A stretch of 45,000 nt of DNA from the NCBI GenBank assembly GCA_012295275.1, contig CM022672.1, positions 9,825,404 to 9,870,403 on the forward strand, given 5' to 3'. The notes beneath the pieces were generated by a model. The model worked only from the letters and a program-made list of their open reading frames with translations, made no database searches and was not told the origin of the DNA. A program made the translations under genes and the position numbers. The first letter of the stretch is position 1; every line of letters starts with the position of its first letter. Positions 20,640 through 32,575 of this stretch are shown piece after piece. This DNA is from Chrysomallon squamiferum (Eukaryota > Mollusca > Gastropoda > Neomphalida > Peltospiridae).

Positions 20640-20896
20640 TTATAGACCAACCACATAAAACAGCTAGGTCACTGTGTTCAAACTTTGAACATGGCAATAA
20701 TTAAAATCTATTCCTGTCAAAACTATCAGTGTAAAAAGGAGACATTTTTATTTCTCACCAATCTATCTCATTCAGGAACTGGTATCAGGAAAACCATTTT
20801 ATACAAGGTTAGCACATTCTGTAACTGCACCACATACTCACTTTGTCTGGAAAGCATTGGCTCCTTCATTAAAAAAAAAGAAAAAAAAAAGAAGTA
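20640..20896 (+). other. Unassigned DNA ending in an A-rich tail
   Basis: A non-repetitive stretch ends in AAAAAAAAAG units at about 20870-20895, the usual look of a retroposon 3' end. No tRNA head, reverse transcriptase or other hallmark is visible. A 70-codon frame reads through it into the A-rich tail. Confidence 0.3.
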
Positions 20897-20974
20897 AATG
20901 AAATTCCCAGTACTTTAGATTTTCATATAATTTGAAATGGATTACAGTTGAGTAGAACCATTAAGTTATTTCCT

Positions 20975-21048
20975 GATCCAGCCACCACTGGTTAGAGTAT
21001 TGCAGACTGTGACATACAACTTGTCTGTGACACACAGAACTTGAATCT
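20975..21048 (+). mobile_element. tRNA-derived SINE head
   Basis: CCACTGGTTAGAGTATTGCA at about 20986-21005 is a good A-box region, followed about 40 nt later by AGAACTTGAATCT, close to a B box with two or three changes. Spacing is nearer to a true tRNA than in the copy at 7255. The downstream body is not recognisable, because a minisatellite starts at about 21070. Confidence 0.5.
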
Positions 21049-21069
21049 TATACATCTCTGCATAACCAG

Positions 21070-21830
21070 AGCTGTATTAGTATAAGTAAGATAGTCAGAG
21101 AAGTGTTGGTTAGTATATTTGAAAAGAGTTAGCGGGTTAGAGAAGACTGGTTAGAAAATTAGTAAGTTAGAAGAGAGAGAGAGAGCATGTTAGTAGATTA
21201 GAAGATAATTGATTAGTATATTGGAAACTTAAAGAAGATTTAGCATGTCAGCAGCTTAGAGAAGAGATGGTGAGTACATTTGTAAGTTAAAAAAGAGAGA
21301 ATGTTAATAGTTTAAGAGGGAAGTGGGTTGGTATATTAGAAAGTTAAAGAAGTGTTAACATATTACCATATTTGAGAAGATTATTTAGTATATTAATAAA
21401 AAAAATAAAGAATAGTTAGCCTGTTGCTAAGATAATGGGTGGTTATTTTATCTGAAGATTAGAAAACTGTTGTTAGTATTTTAATAAGTTATAAAAAAAA
21501 ATAGTTAGCATGTTAGCAGGTTACAGAAGAATTGGTCAGTATAAATATAAATTAGAGAACAGTTTGTTAGTGAGTCAGAGAATAGATAACACTGACAGAT
21601 TAGAGAGGCATAGGTTAGTTTATCAGTATATTAGAGAAGAGTTAGAATGTTAGTTGGTCAGATAACCCGAGTTAGTATATTTGCAGATTAGACAAAAAGT
21701 TGTTAGTGTGTAGATTAGAGATGTGTTGGCATATCTGTTGAATGGAGAAGAATTTATTAGTATACTATAAAGTTAACAAATTAACATGTTACTAAATTTG
21801 AAAGAGTTGGTTCATGTGTTTAGAGAATAG
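21070..21830 (+). repeat. Minisatellite, ~56-65-bp unit, ~760 bp
   Basis: About twelve degenerate copies built from the phrases GTTAGTATATTAGAAAGTTA, AAAGAAGAGTTAGCATGTTA and GCAGATTAGAGAAGA. Copies vary in length and many lack one phrase. Directional drift suggests repeated unequal exchange or slippage. Confidence 0.85.
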
Positions 21831-22330
21831 CTGATGCACTGACCTTTAACTTCAGATACGAGTCAGTACTCAGGTTGTAAAACGCTGAAATAATTAACCT
21901 AAATATCACAGTCATCCCTTTTGAAATTAGTTACAAGAAGGAAATTAAATTACAGTGGCAACCTCATGTATTGAAACAACATGGAAAAGCCTGATTTTCT
22001 GTAACAACAAAAACAAAATCCTTTTGTAAATATTTTATAGCTTTATTTTTATTGTGAGAAAGAAGGCATTCTCTGATCTCCCAGTACTACATCATAAATA
22101 AAATATGGTACATAAACTGAAATTCTGAATGTTTACATATGATATCCATTATCTAACTTTGACAAATACTTTTTTGTTTTTTTTCCTTATCTGGAAGTTG
22201 TCCATGCCCTAAAGTCTATAAACAATATTTCTGCTGGATGGTTGTACATTTTCTTAAAGTGGGTTTATGAAACATGTGTTTATGTTTTTTCATCTGCTAT
22301 TTCTTTGCTCTGTTGAATTGATTTGTCTTA
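21831..22330. other. Unassigned AT-rich DNA
   Basis: No feature recognised between the two minisatellites. Confidence 0.5.
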
Positions 22331-22671
22331 AATATACCTAGAGCTAGCATTGATATGTTGTTTGGAAGAGATGAATTAAAAAAACTCTTGAATATATTAA
22401 GAGCTAGCACTGATATGTTATTTGGGAGAGACTACTGAATTAAAAAAACTCTTGAATATATCTAAAGCTAGCATTGGTATGTTGCTGGGAGATGCTATTG
22501 AATTAGAAAATCTTGTAGTATTTAGAGTTAGCATTGATATATTGTTTGGGAGAGACTCTTGAATATATCTAATGCTAATACTGATATGTTTCTTTTGGGA
22601 GAGACTACTGAATTAAAAATCTCTTGTATATATCTAGAGCTAACATTGGCACATTGGTTGGGAAGGACCAT
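22331..22671 (+). repeat. Minisatellite, ~62-bp unit, six copies
   Basis: Copies start near 22331, 22391, 22455, 22516, 22562 and 22627. Core phrases are AGAGCTAGCATTGATATGTT, GGGAGAGACTACTGAATT and ACTCTTGAATATATCT. The fourth copy has lost its central third. Confidence 0.9.
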
Positions 22672-23985
22672 TTTTCATGCATCCATGCTGTTTCAGTGAT
22701 TCAGATTTCAGTCCAAGCCTGCAATAAGGGTAATTTTAAATTTAAATAAATGATTTAACCATGAAATTCAGTATAAATACGTTAGCAATTAAAGCAAATC
22801 TTTGAACAATGGACATCCAAGCTTTATACTGCTTTATACTGCTTATAACCTCTAAGACTAGAGCAGACAGCAAAAAATTTGAACTGTAGTAAAAAGTAGA
22901 TGAAATTTAGATGTTGCACTGGATGAATGCAAAATATGAAATGATACACCAGAGATTCTGTTATAAATCAGTGTATTATGACTACAAAATTAATCACTAA
23001 AATTATTCATTAGTTTATGAAATTTAATTTTTTTTTTTTATTGTTGTTGTTGTATTAAATTCTATATGACGTACAAAGTTTTAAAAACACAAAATTAATG
23101 TAAAGAGAAACCTGGATAATAAGTTAACTGAGACAAAATTATTAATACCAAAGATAAAGATAAAAGATAAAAAGGAATGAGAAGAAAATAAAACACACTG
23201 CACACAAAACATACTAACTAATTTATGGTGACAGTTATGTGCACTCTGCACTGTGAAATACATTAATAGGCTTGAGAACAATATAAACTTCTGTGTAAGC
23301 AAACGACAAAGACATCATTAGTTTCTCTACACTCAATGTTCACTGCTTCAGTCTTTTGTTTGATGATTACTAATTATTCAACTTTTTGTTGCTTGGCAAT
23401 AAGATACAATGTTAATAACACCAGTAATTTCTAAAAACATGCATTAGGTATGTATAATGTACATGTGTAGTTGTTAATGTCAAACTGTATTTGTGTATGT
23501 ATAAATGTTCTCAGTGCATGTATTTTGAAAAACTCTAATGCCAAAATATAAATATTCTGTGTGTTTTTCATTACGCTTTTTTTTTTTGGGCAAACTGAAA
23601 TACCAAAATCTAATGAATAATCATAAGTTAATAAAACATTAACAGCTTTTGAAACAGCTTTTGAAACAATAACAAAATAAATCTTTGTTAGATATGTTGG
23701 TGTGCATGAGTCATGCTTATGGTTTTACATGGCTTGCAGAAAACCACTGATAAATCTAATAAATTAATAAAAGAAATATTCACAGAAACTCCATCAATCG
23801 GCATTTTTATGTGACATTTATTAACTAAAATCAATTTTTATCTTTCTCCCATTTTTTTTATTGAAGATGAAGAAAAGAAAAAGTCATTTTATTAAAATTC
23901 AGCTATAAAAGACATATAAAATAAAATATAAATCTGAATATTGAAAACAAATTCTTGACTTTTGATATTTGTGCTGGTGACATGC
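22672..23985. other. Unassigned AT-rich DNA
   Basis: About 1.3 kb without a recognisable gene, RNA or element. It holds only short runs (TTG repeats near 23042-23052, a 14-base tandem AACAGCTTTTGAA near 23641-23665). Confidence 0.5.
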
Positions 23986-23987
23986 TG

Positions 23988-24245
23988 TCCTTCAGTAAAA
24001 TACATTCAGACCCTCAGTGCCATACATTTAGTACCCCACTGTCATACATTTGCCCCATCAGTTTCACACATTTTGCTCTCCAGAATAACTCATTTATCCT
24101 CCTCTTTCACACATTTAGTCCTCCAGTATCAAATATTTAGTCATGCAGTGCCACACATATCAGCTCAGCAGTGTCACACATTTCGCTCTGCAGTGTCACT
24201 CATTTTTCCCTCCTGTGTCATGCATTTTTCTCTCTCACACTTTCA
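23988..24245 (+). repeat. Minisatellite, ~26-bp unit, ~10 copies
   Basis: Unit resembles CAGTGTCACACATTTAGTCC. Copies are pyrimidine-rich and diverged. Two overlapping open frames on the plus strand (23955-24339) are by-products of the array. Confidence 0.85.
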
Positions 24246-24774
24246 ACCAAGTGCAACTGAATACTACTTCTCAGTCAGATCTCCTGAATATCAGCTAATC
24301 CCTCAAAAATTAAAACATCAGCACGACCATCATTTATAAAGGATCTTTTTTTTTTTCACACTGAACATACCACAGCATGAGTTAACATTATTCTGATATT
24401 TAAAACATTCCATATCACTCTGGTTGGTGTGTGATACAGATCATTATGGCTTGAACTGGGATTCTGCTAGCAAACATAAAACCTGACAAGGTCATAATTC
24501 ATTAGAAAGTATAATGGGATACTATATCAACATGTTTTGCTAAACTTCTGAATAATTATTGCTGATGATTGTGAATTAGAATTTTTTTCCTCTTTCCATT
24601 GTCAGGAAATGGAAATTAATGAACTGATAAAAATCCTCTCTGTTATTACTTATAACACTAATAAATAAAGTTGACAATAAAAATATATATTAGTGAATGA
24701 TATTAATGGATCATTGTTGTTTCTATAATGGACCACAGTATGTTGCTTGTACAAATTAGAGTTCTTACATAACA
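24246..24774. other. Unassigned DNA
   Basis: No gene. An isolated B-box-like GTTCAAGCC on the minus strand near 24450-24458 has no A box. Confidence 0.45.
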
Positions 24775-24815
24775 GCAAGAAATGTAGTAAATATTATGGT
24801 TACATATTAAATTAA

Positions 24816-24880
<65 letters not shown>

Positions 24881-25070
24881 CAACAACAACAACACAATAT
24901 ATAGTTTATCACTAATCCTTTTAGACAGACTATTTTTTTGATTAGCAAAAAAGGATGTTTAATATAGACTTTCCATAGACAGGAAAATAAATGCCTTTTA
25001 TAAACCAGTAAATGTAGTAAATATGAATGTTAAATATCGAATAATAAAACAACTTATAGTTTGTTACTGG
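24775..25070 (+). repeat. Direct duplication interrupted by a microsatellite
   Basis: AAATGTAGTAAATAT ... TATAGTTT at about 24780-24910 matches about 25011-25062. In the first copy a short AAT seed has grown into a long array, while the second keeps only AATAATAAAACAA at the same place. Confidence 0.6.
24816..24894. repeat. (AAT)20 then (AAC)6 microsatellite
   Basis: Perfect AAT array passing to AAC units at 24877. Confidence 0.97.
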
Positions 25071-25324
25071 ACATAAATAAGTTGTACTACTTGTTAGCAG
25101 GAAAATATGTTTTATAAAAACCTTTCCCATATATAGATAAACCAGTATGTGTTGGCTTGGACGACATATAGCCAATGGGTGCACTAAACAGACTTGTTCC
25201 TATGACCAACCATTCCTTAATTCAATACTCTATTCATCAAGCCACAGCCCATCCCTTAGTTATTTGTAACAATCCAAATTCTATTACCAAGTGTACATCA
25301 AAGTCAGAGAACATAACCTGTACA
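25071..25324. other. Unassigned DNA
   Basis: Slightly GC-richer, non-repetitive. The minus strand has GGCTTGATGAATAGAGTATT near 25226-25245, a weak A-box-like stretch without a B box. Confidence 0.4.
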
Positions 25325-25690
25325 CAAAGCAAAGATGACATTGCTGAAAGAAGATTTTTCATAAAGAACAATGTCTGTCTGTCACAAAATTCATGAAAAT
25401 TTCATCACAGAACATTATAATGAAATCAAAGAAAACTTTTCACAGTAATGAAAATACTCTATTCATTTATTAATGATGTTTGTGTCTGCTACAAAAAAAA
25501 AAAAAAAACATCAAAAAAAAAAAAATCACAAACTATCATCACAGAAAGCAAAGAAGACTTTTCACACAGAACAATGGCAAGGTGAGTAATGAAAATACTC
25601 TTTTCATTTATTAATGTTCTAGACATTTTGTGTCTGCCATAAAAATCATGAAATTTCATCACACTGATTTTTATTCCCATCACACTGATG
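25325..25690 (+). repeat. Tandem repeat, ~135-140-bp unit, about three copies
   Basis: Shared phrases are AATGAAAATACTC, TTCATTTATTAATG, TGTGTCTGC and ATCATGAAATTTCATCACA. The middle copy carries two long A runs (about 25494-25509 and 25516-25528). Confidence 0.7.
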
Positions 25691-26378
25691 GTTCTAAACC
25701 TCTTGGAATAAATATAGAAAATGCCATCAGAAAATAACTTGCGACATAATGTGTTATTAACCTCTGAGTGGCAGCTTTTCAGCCATGCTGGACATAAGAA
25801 TTAATATCTTGTCTCTTTTTTTTTTTTTTTGTCCAGAAATAACCAGAGTGGGTCACAAATTTTAGACATGAGAAAAAAACCCAAAAAACAAAACAAAATG
25901 TAAACTGATAACAGAGAAAAAACATTAAAATAAAAAAAATTAAATAATATATAATATGTAAATAAATTATGTAAATAAAATAAAGGTGATAGGTGTTTTA
26001 AACCACAATGTTTGATAACTGAGGTTTCAGACACTGATTAGAAACACAGTGGTGCATAAAGTAGATCCTAAACTTTGCAAATAAACTTTGGTTTGTTATA
26101 TACAATACAGTGTATCTCTCAGTTACTGAATAAAGATGGTTTGAAGCTGAAAGTGAATCATTCCAGACCTGAATGAAAGACAATAAACAAGTTGTTGTTT
26201 CACTGGTTACATTATGCAGCAAAAAACAATTACAGATGTCATACTCATAATTTCATTATGCAATGTGTCCGATTTAATAAGCGAGATAACTGTTATTAGA
26301 CTGCTAATTAATAAGTATTTGTATGCTACAAAGAGGAAGAAAAAATAGTTTAATTAAATAAATGTATAACTAAAATCA
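25691..26378. other. Unassigned AT-rich DNA
   Basis: No gene recognised. A 17-T run lies at about 25815-25831. Confidence 0.5.
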
Positions 26379-26414
26379 GTCAATCAATCAATCAATCAAC
26401 AATAATAACAATAA

Positions 26415-26453
<39 letters not shown>

Positions 26454-26455
26454 AA
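26379..26455. repeat. (TCAA)n and (AAAT)n microsatellites
   Basis: Five TCAA units (about 26379-26399), then AAC/AAT units, then ten AAAT units (about 26415-26455). Confidence 0.95.
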
Positions 26456-27174
26456 TTATCAAAATGTGAAATAAAATTTAAAAAGACACAAAAAAACAAT
26501 ATATATAAAACAAATACTAATAATAATTTTAAAAAACCCAACTAAATAACAAAGGAGAAAAAGAAGACACAGCATTATTAATAAGATTCCTCATCAAATT
26601 AGATTAACCATACAACAAACGTACAGACATTAATATTACACAATACTCGGCTGTATCAGACAAAGTATCTATCAAGTGAGTGTTGTTTGACCATGACTGA
26701 CCGTAAGTACTGTTTGACCGTGACAAGACAAGACAAACTGCATTAATGTGACTCTTCAAAGCAACCATTAATTCACAGTCAGCATATGTATGTGAACACA
26801 CTTCTGATAAACACAGGAGAAAATTTGATTAGTGCTGCCACAACCTTGAGTCTGGATCATAAACCCCACAACAGTACCAAAACGGTACTTGTCTCTTCAT
26901 GGTTCTGATGTGTCTATTAACTGTGTGCTATTTGAGTTTAGAACAGAATGTTAATAAATAGATCGTAAAATGAATGTTATGAAAAAAGTAAAGAGAGGAT
27001 GCGTTTTAATGTGAAGAACTTAAAAGTAGGGTTTCCGTAGAAAAACATAAAGAAAAGATGGTATTTGAAGAAAAAATTACAACACAAAATTCAAAAGAAA
27101 AATAATGAATTTAACATTTTTTTAAATCTAAAGATTTTATTTATATTTAAAAAAAATAAAATAAAAAATAATAA
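26456..27174. other. Unassigned DNA
   Basis: 26600-26930 is less AT-rich and non-repetitive apart from a short tandem TGTTTGACCRTGAC near 26685-26720. No exon or gene can be supported. Confidence 0.45.
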
Positions 27175-27450
27175 AAAAAGGAAATAGGTATATGGATGAT
27201 ATTTAAAGTAACTTAATGAAATGATGGTATTAAGAATAAAATTAAAATAATTTAAAAAAAAGATAATGTGGTATTTAAAGAAATCTAAAAGAGGCTGGTA
27301 TTAAAAAAAGAAGAGTGAAAAAGAGGAAAACGATAATGTGGCATTTAAAAAACATAAGTGAGGCTGGCATTAAAAAAAGAAGAAGAAAAAAAAAGAAGAA
27401 AAAAAAAGAATATGGTATTTAAAAAAATCTAAAGAGAGATGGTATTTAAA
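27175..27450 (+). repeat. Minisatellite, ~65-75-bp unit
   Basis: Three to four degenerate A-rich copies. Phrases are GATAATGTGGTATTTAAAGA, TCTAAAAGAGGCTGG and TATTAAAAAAAGAAG. Confidence 0.75.
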
Positions 27451-27828
27451 TCAACAAAGCTGTGAGAAAACAAAGCTTCAGTCAACAAGTTTCTCAAGAT
27501 CTGTTATCAGCCATGTTTTACAGCTATTTTCAACACTGAGTGCTAGGTGGAAAACAACACTGTGTTCAGATACAGGTGCAGTCCATTAGCTGAGATGCAG
27601 GCAATGACTCTCCTCATTTATTTCAGAATGTAAACACTGCATTTCATTAACTGTGAGCCTCTTCAGGCTGTCAGTGTATACACATGTATATGGATGAAAT
27701 GCTTCTGCGAAATAATACCTACATGAATCATTATATTAAAAAAAAAGAGAGAAATATATCATCATTATTAGAACTTGTATATTAGCTCTGGCATGGAAGA
27801 TGAAATGCTTATACATAACAACAAAATT
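27451..27828. other. Unassigned, slightly GC-richer DNA
   Basis: No repeat, exon or element recognised. Confidence 0.45.
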
Positions 27829-27955
27829 AAAATAATAATAAATATAATAAGAATACTAATAATGATAATGATGGTGTTGGTAATGATGATCATCATGATG
27901 TTCATGATGTTGATAATGAAATGATGTCGGCCTTGATGATGATGATGATAAAAGA
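27829..27955. repeat. AAT/ATG trinucleotide domain
   Basis: Imperfect AAT units pass into ATG units. GATGATCATCATGATG near 27884 is locally palindromic. Confidence 0.85.
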
Positions 27956-28347
27956 ATACAAAAAGACTGAACATTGTAGCAAAATGATTTAAAAAATAAG
28001 AACTAAAATTGAACAGGGCAGAAACCATGCATAGATTATCACTGAGAACATCTGAAAGAATAAAACAGCAGACTTCTGTACATGACTCAGAAAACAAGAA
28101 CAATAAAGATGACAATGATAGTTATGACTGTGGTTATATTTATCATGATGATGGTTATTAAGATACTCCTTGTTAATTTCTTGCAGTATAATTCACACAG
28201 ACGGACACATACATTTATACACTCATACATATACACAAACACACATACACACAGAACAATATATACTTCACAAATACATTTGAGTACACATAATACAAAT
28301 TACATAAAAACTGTTTTCTGTTGGTTTTTTTGAAATCTTCAACATAA
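27956..28347. other. Unassigned DNA with a CA-rich stretch
   Basis: CACATA-type units at about 28190-28256. No gene. Confidence 0.5.
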
Positions 28348-28686
28348 CAGCTGGTCTTCCATGTCATTGTTGGATCATCATGTTTGTTAAAGCTTGTAGC
28401 CAACAAAGACTTTTGTGCTAGCAAATCAAACTAGGAGCCTGGGGATATCCTTCATGATGTTGTCATTTGTTAAGGAAATTGAATTCAAGGCTGTTTACAG
28501 CTCAAGTGTTACACAAAAATGATTCCAAGATGTCATTTGCAAGTAGATGAGGTGCAAAGCATGATCATTGTCACAGGAGAATTGCTACTTGAAACAATAA
28601 TATGTGAACTTCATGAAGAAACCAGAAGAGTTAATAAATGGACAATTACTGGACAAAGGGCAGACAAACATTACCTGGACAGTTAG
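28348..28686 (+). pseudogene. Decayed coding-like segment
   Basis: One frame runs from 28348 to the TAG at 28684 with internal stops only at 28432, 28471 and 28480. The last segment is stop-free for 67 codons and includes an ATG at 28507. Its composition is protein-like: residues after that ATG read MIPRCHLQVDEVQSMIIVTG and continue with ELLLETIICELHEETRR. I recognise no family. The 3' end enters the minisatellite that starts near 28640, so the tail of the frame is repeat-encoded. Possible origins are an old processed gene, a transposon remnant or a chance open frame. Confidence 0.2.
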
Positions 28687-28850
28687 TGGACAATATTCCC
28701 TGGACAACTGGCAAACATTATGTGGACATTTAGCAGATAAACCTTACCTGGACAATTAGTGGCCAATATTACCGGCACAACTGGTAGACAAACCTTACTG
28801 GGACAATTAACAATGTTTTATTTAGACAATTAGTAGAGAAACATTATCAT
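28640..28850 (+). repeat. Minisatellite, ~32-bp half-units in ~64-bp pairs
   Basis: Phrases alternate between TGGACAATTAGTGGACAATA and ACAACTGGCAGACAAACCTT with ACCTGG joints. About three full pairs plus a worn end. Confidence 0.85.
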
Positions 28851-28914
28851 GATGATGTGTAAATATGTTTAAAAAGGTCACTCTTTCTTTATAGCTGCTT
28901 TCACACACAATCAT

Positions 28915-29040
28915 TCACCCACACACACACACACACACACACATACACATGCAGACATGCAGATACACAATCACATACACTCACTCACAAATACACCCAC
29001 ACACAGACACAATCACACACCCACACACAAAAACACACGC
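28915..29040. repeat. CA-rich microsatellite
   Basis: A clean AC array at about 28919-28942, followed by imperfect CACACA, CATACA and CTCACA units. Confidence 0.9.
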
Positions 29041-29559
29041 ACTGAATGTTTCAGTAAATTGAAATAAAGTCTGTTTATCGCATACTCTTCATGAACACTC
29101 AAACAAAACAAAAAATTAAACATTTCTTGTCGTGTTCAATCAAGCCAGAAATTAAAAAAAAAAATAAAAAAAAATAAAAATAAACAAAAATCTTTCTGAT
29201 AAAAGAATTTCTACATTCAAGTTAATAGATTGCCAAACAACAAGTATGCCTTTGTAACGAATATTGAAACAGTAAGTGTGTGTGGTATATGTAAAAACAA
29301 TTACATTTAGCTTCTTCATTTTCAACTTATCTTTTGACTTACATCTTTCAATAACATACAGCAGGGTGGCCAAGATGCTCAGGAACAGAGTTAGGTTGTC
29401 ATGTCAAGTATTCTTAGCAGGTAAAATATTGTACTACATTTGGTTTTTTGACTATACAGTTAAATGAATTTTGATGCATTTAGCCGTTATTGTTAACACA
29501 ATTTTAAAATGAATGTTAGTTATTGAGCATGAATTAGAATATTTAGTACTTTAAAAAAC
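29041..29559. other. Unassigned AT-rich DNA
   Basis: An A-rich run at 29154-29190, otherwise nothing recognisable. Confidence 0.5.
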
Positions 29560-30165
29560 AATATGGTATATTGGTATTTTTAACAATTAGTTTAAAACTG
29601 TAAAAAAAAAAATGTGTCATTATTTAATTTAATAATTAGTGTAAAAGTAAAAAATGTAATTTTGTTACATTTAATAATTAATGTAAAACTAAAAAAAAAG
29701 TAATGTTGATTTACATATTTAATAATTAGTGTAAAATTGAAATAAAATTATAATATATGTAATAATTAGTGTAAAACTAAAAAAAAATAATACTGATATA
29801 TCTAATAATTACTGTTAAATTGTTAAAAAAATATAATTTTGATATATTAATTAATTAATGTGAAAACTGTAAATAAAATACATTATACTGATACATTTAT
29901 TAGCCTAATTAATGTAATACTGATATATTTAATTAGTGTAAAACAAAACAACTGCGATATTTATGCTTTTACTAATTAATGCAAAACTGTAAAACATTGC
30001 TATATCAATGACAATTTAAAAATTAGTGTATAATGGTAAATACAAAATAACGGATTAAATGAATGCAATGTGATACTGATACATTTAAAAATTAAGTTTA
30101 AAAAAACTTATGTTATTGATGTATTTAATAAATAAATGACAAAATGCAATATCAATACATTTTGT
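29560..30165 (+). repeat. Minisatellite, ~50-bp unit, ~600 bp
   Basis: About twelve degenerate copies. Core phrases are TTTAATAATTAGTGTAAAAC, TGTAAAAAAAA and TAATACTGATATAT. Sharpness falls toward the 3' end. Confidence 0.85.
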
Positions 30166-30334
30166 ATTGAAAATAGAAAACAGTGCTAATGATGTCAGGC
30201 AATCTATTAAAGTAACACATGCTGGCCTCAGAGGAATATTTTCAATATACTGAAATAGTAATTATACTAATTTGCATCAGGTTTTAGCTTTTAACATATT
30301 TTCAGTGTGTACTGGTATTATTTTCAGATTATTT
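30166..30334. other. Unassigned DNA
   Basis: No feature recognised. Confidence 0.5.
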
Positions 30335-30590
30335 AATTGTTATTGTAACCCTGTCAGGTAAAATAGGAGAAGAAAAAAAAGAAAAAAAAAAAAAAAACTA
30401 CTAATAATAACGTATAGTAATAAATATTAAGCATACATGCATGTTTTATTATAATCCTGCAAAGAAAGATTTAAAAAAAAAAAAATGTAATAAATATTAA
30501 GCATGCATGCATGTTTTATTCTAATCCTGCAAGGTAAGATAGAAAAAACTAATAATAAAATGTAATAAATATTAAGCAGGCGTACACACT
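30335..30590 (+). repeat. Tandem repeat, ~73-bp unit, about four copies
   Basis: Phrases are TAATAAATATTAAGCATGCA, TGCATGTTTTATT and AATCCTGCAAGGTAAGAT. The first copy keeps only the CCTGTCAGGTAAAATAG end, and the last only the start. The two middle copies (about 30418 and 30488) are nearly identical, so they separated recently. Confidence 0.9.
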
Positions 30591-30868
30591 GAAATGCAGT
30601 TTGGAGTATAATATAAAACAAAAATTCAAATCATGGAAAAAATATAATCTGTGTGTATAACAGTGCAGTATGTGCATGTAACAATATGATGAACTGTATA
30701 TCATACTGGATGGTGCACTATTACAATGCTAGCAACTGGTATCAGTTTTTATGGGCAATTTGATGTTATATTTATAGGGTTGTTGTTGGCATTGTACTAA
30801 TGAAATTTAATTAAAAAAATGAAATAAATTAATTAAAAGTATACGAATATAAGTAAGTAGTATGTGAG
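30591..30868. other. Unassigned AT-rich DNA
   Basis: No feature recognised. Confidence 0.5.
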
Positions 30869-31050
30869 CATTTCTGTGTGTGAATATAAGTGTGAATACA
30901 ATTGTATATATGTTATTGCGTTGTAAATGTCCGGGTACATGCGCATGTGTAATGTGTGTATGTGTTTGTGTGTGTGTATCTGGTTTAATGTATGTGTGTG
31001 TGTTTGAGTGTATCTGGTTATGTCTATATGCATGTGTGTGTGTGTAATGT

Positions 31051-31085
<35 letters not shown>
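30869..31085. repeat. TG-rich compound domain
   Basis: Imperfect TGTG, TATG and TGAATA units, with two copies of a TATCTGGTT phrase about 36 bp apart. Ends in a clean TG run at about 31059-31083. Confidence 0.85.
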
Positions 31086-31087
<2 letters not shown>

Positions 31088-31440
31088 TCAAAAACTATCT
31101 ACACACCATGACAAGTGATATAAAAAAAGAAGATTGCCTCTGCCCTGTGTAACAACATGCAGAGATGTGAATCATAATCAATCACTCAGCTTTACACATC
31201 ACTTATTTCAGTTTCTGTACAGCTTCGAGTACACTGTGACACCAGTCTTCATCAGTAGCTTTATTATTTTCTACCTTCTTATGATAAGTAATCAATAATC
31301 ATTAGTAATAAAGTTAAACAGTTTTGAGAGCCGCACACATATAATATACATTTCATACAACATATCTCTGTTTTATATACTATATCACAATGTCAGTTTA
31401 TAGTGTCAAACTAACACTAGTATATTAATTGATTATAATT
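31086..31440. other. Unassigned DNA
   Basis: Non-repetitive. No exon or element recognised. Confidence 0.5.
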
Positions 31441-31640
31441 TAATATCTTTAATATTAATAATAATCATTATCATCATCAACAGCAGCATAGTCATAATAA
31501 TCATAATAATAACAACACCTACAACAATAACAATTGCAATAACAATAATAATAATTATAATAATAATAATAAGAAGAAGAAGAAGAAGAATAACAACAAC
31601 ACTTACAGTCATCATCAAAGCCACAACATTAATAATAATT
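31441..31640. repeat. AAT/ATC/AAC/AAG trinucleotide domain
   Basis: A mosaic of triplet types (AAT, ATC, AAC, then six AGA units near 31572-31590, then AAC). All share the pattern A-N-N on the plus strand. Confidence 0.85.
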
Positions 31641-32339
31641 TCTAGAACCTACAGGAATTATCAGATGAATTAAAAACTTTTTAAATTCAAACAACATATG
31701 CAGTTTTCTCATAAACCTTTAACAAGATCATAATTATGATGATATGCCAAACACACACACCATTCTTATGTACAACAGTAACACCAAATTAAAACCAACT
31801 TCAAATCAAAACTATCAGCATTTTTATTATGACACAAAATTCCATGTGTAAGAGAGAACTGCTTTCAACAGCTTTCTGCAAATATCATTACTTTAACATT
31901 CAAAGATCAAAAATCTTTATATATGTAACTTTTTTAAAACATTTTTTTTACATACTTGCAACTTTTAACACAATATTCCACAGATCAAAAAACTGTTTTT
32001 AAGTGATCTTTTTTTTTTGGCTAAAGATTAATCAAATTTCTTCCATCAAAAGTGTAGAAGAAAAAATATACTTCACTTTTATTGGTCAATTTTTGGAGGA
32101 CATGCTGACATAGTTGTGTTTTTTTACTTTTTTTTTTTGTTTGTTTTTTCTTGTTGTCTTTTTTTTCAGCTTTGAGGATTAAAAATTTAAAAAGAGTTTA
32201 CATAAAGTAGGTGACTTATTTTTGAGCTTATGCATCAGTGTATCCAGTTTCTTTCCTGCCCTGACCTTTATCTCCAGGCAGTTTAATCATTTTCTAAAAG
32301 TCTGTCTACAGTAAAAAAAAAAAATAATAATAATAAAAA
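31641..32339. other. Unassigned AT-rich DNA
   Basis: T-rich stretches at 31930-31950 and 32117-32167. No gene recognised. Confidence 0.5.
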
Positions 32340-32575
32340 CAGTATTCAAAGTAAATTCAGTAACATTAATTCACAGTAAATTATTTCAGTCCAAAGTAAA
32401 TTCAGAAAGTTTGATTCAAAGTAAATTCAGTAAGTTTAATTTAAAGTAAATTCAACAGGCATAATTCAATATACATTCAGTAAGCTCAATTTACAGTAAA
32501 TTATTTCAGTTCACAGTAAATTCAATAAGATTTATTCACAGTCAGTTATTTTGGCTTAAATCAATTCAGTTAGTT
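32340..32575 (+). repeat. Minisatellite, ~32-bp unit, ~7-8 copies
   Basis: Unit resembles TTCACAGTAAATTCAGTAAG plus TTTAA. Two variants alternate, one with TTATTTCAG in place of TTCAGTAAG. Confidence 0.85.

Noticed and set aside
20398-20704. Valine-rich (plus) and threonine-rich (minus) frames
   Set aside because: By-products of GTA/GTT triplets; both strands are open at once.
23955-24339. Two overlapping plus-strand frames (61 and 125 codons)
   Set aside because: Both read through the 26-bp minisatellite, in different frames.
24440-24480. Minus-strand GTTCAAGCC as a tRNA or SINE B box
   Set aside because: No A box or tRNA fold around it.
27884-27900. Palindromic ATG/CAT stretch as an operator-like site
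   Set aside because: It is a normal result of ATG triplet repeats meeting their complement.
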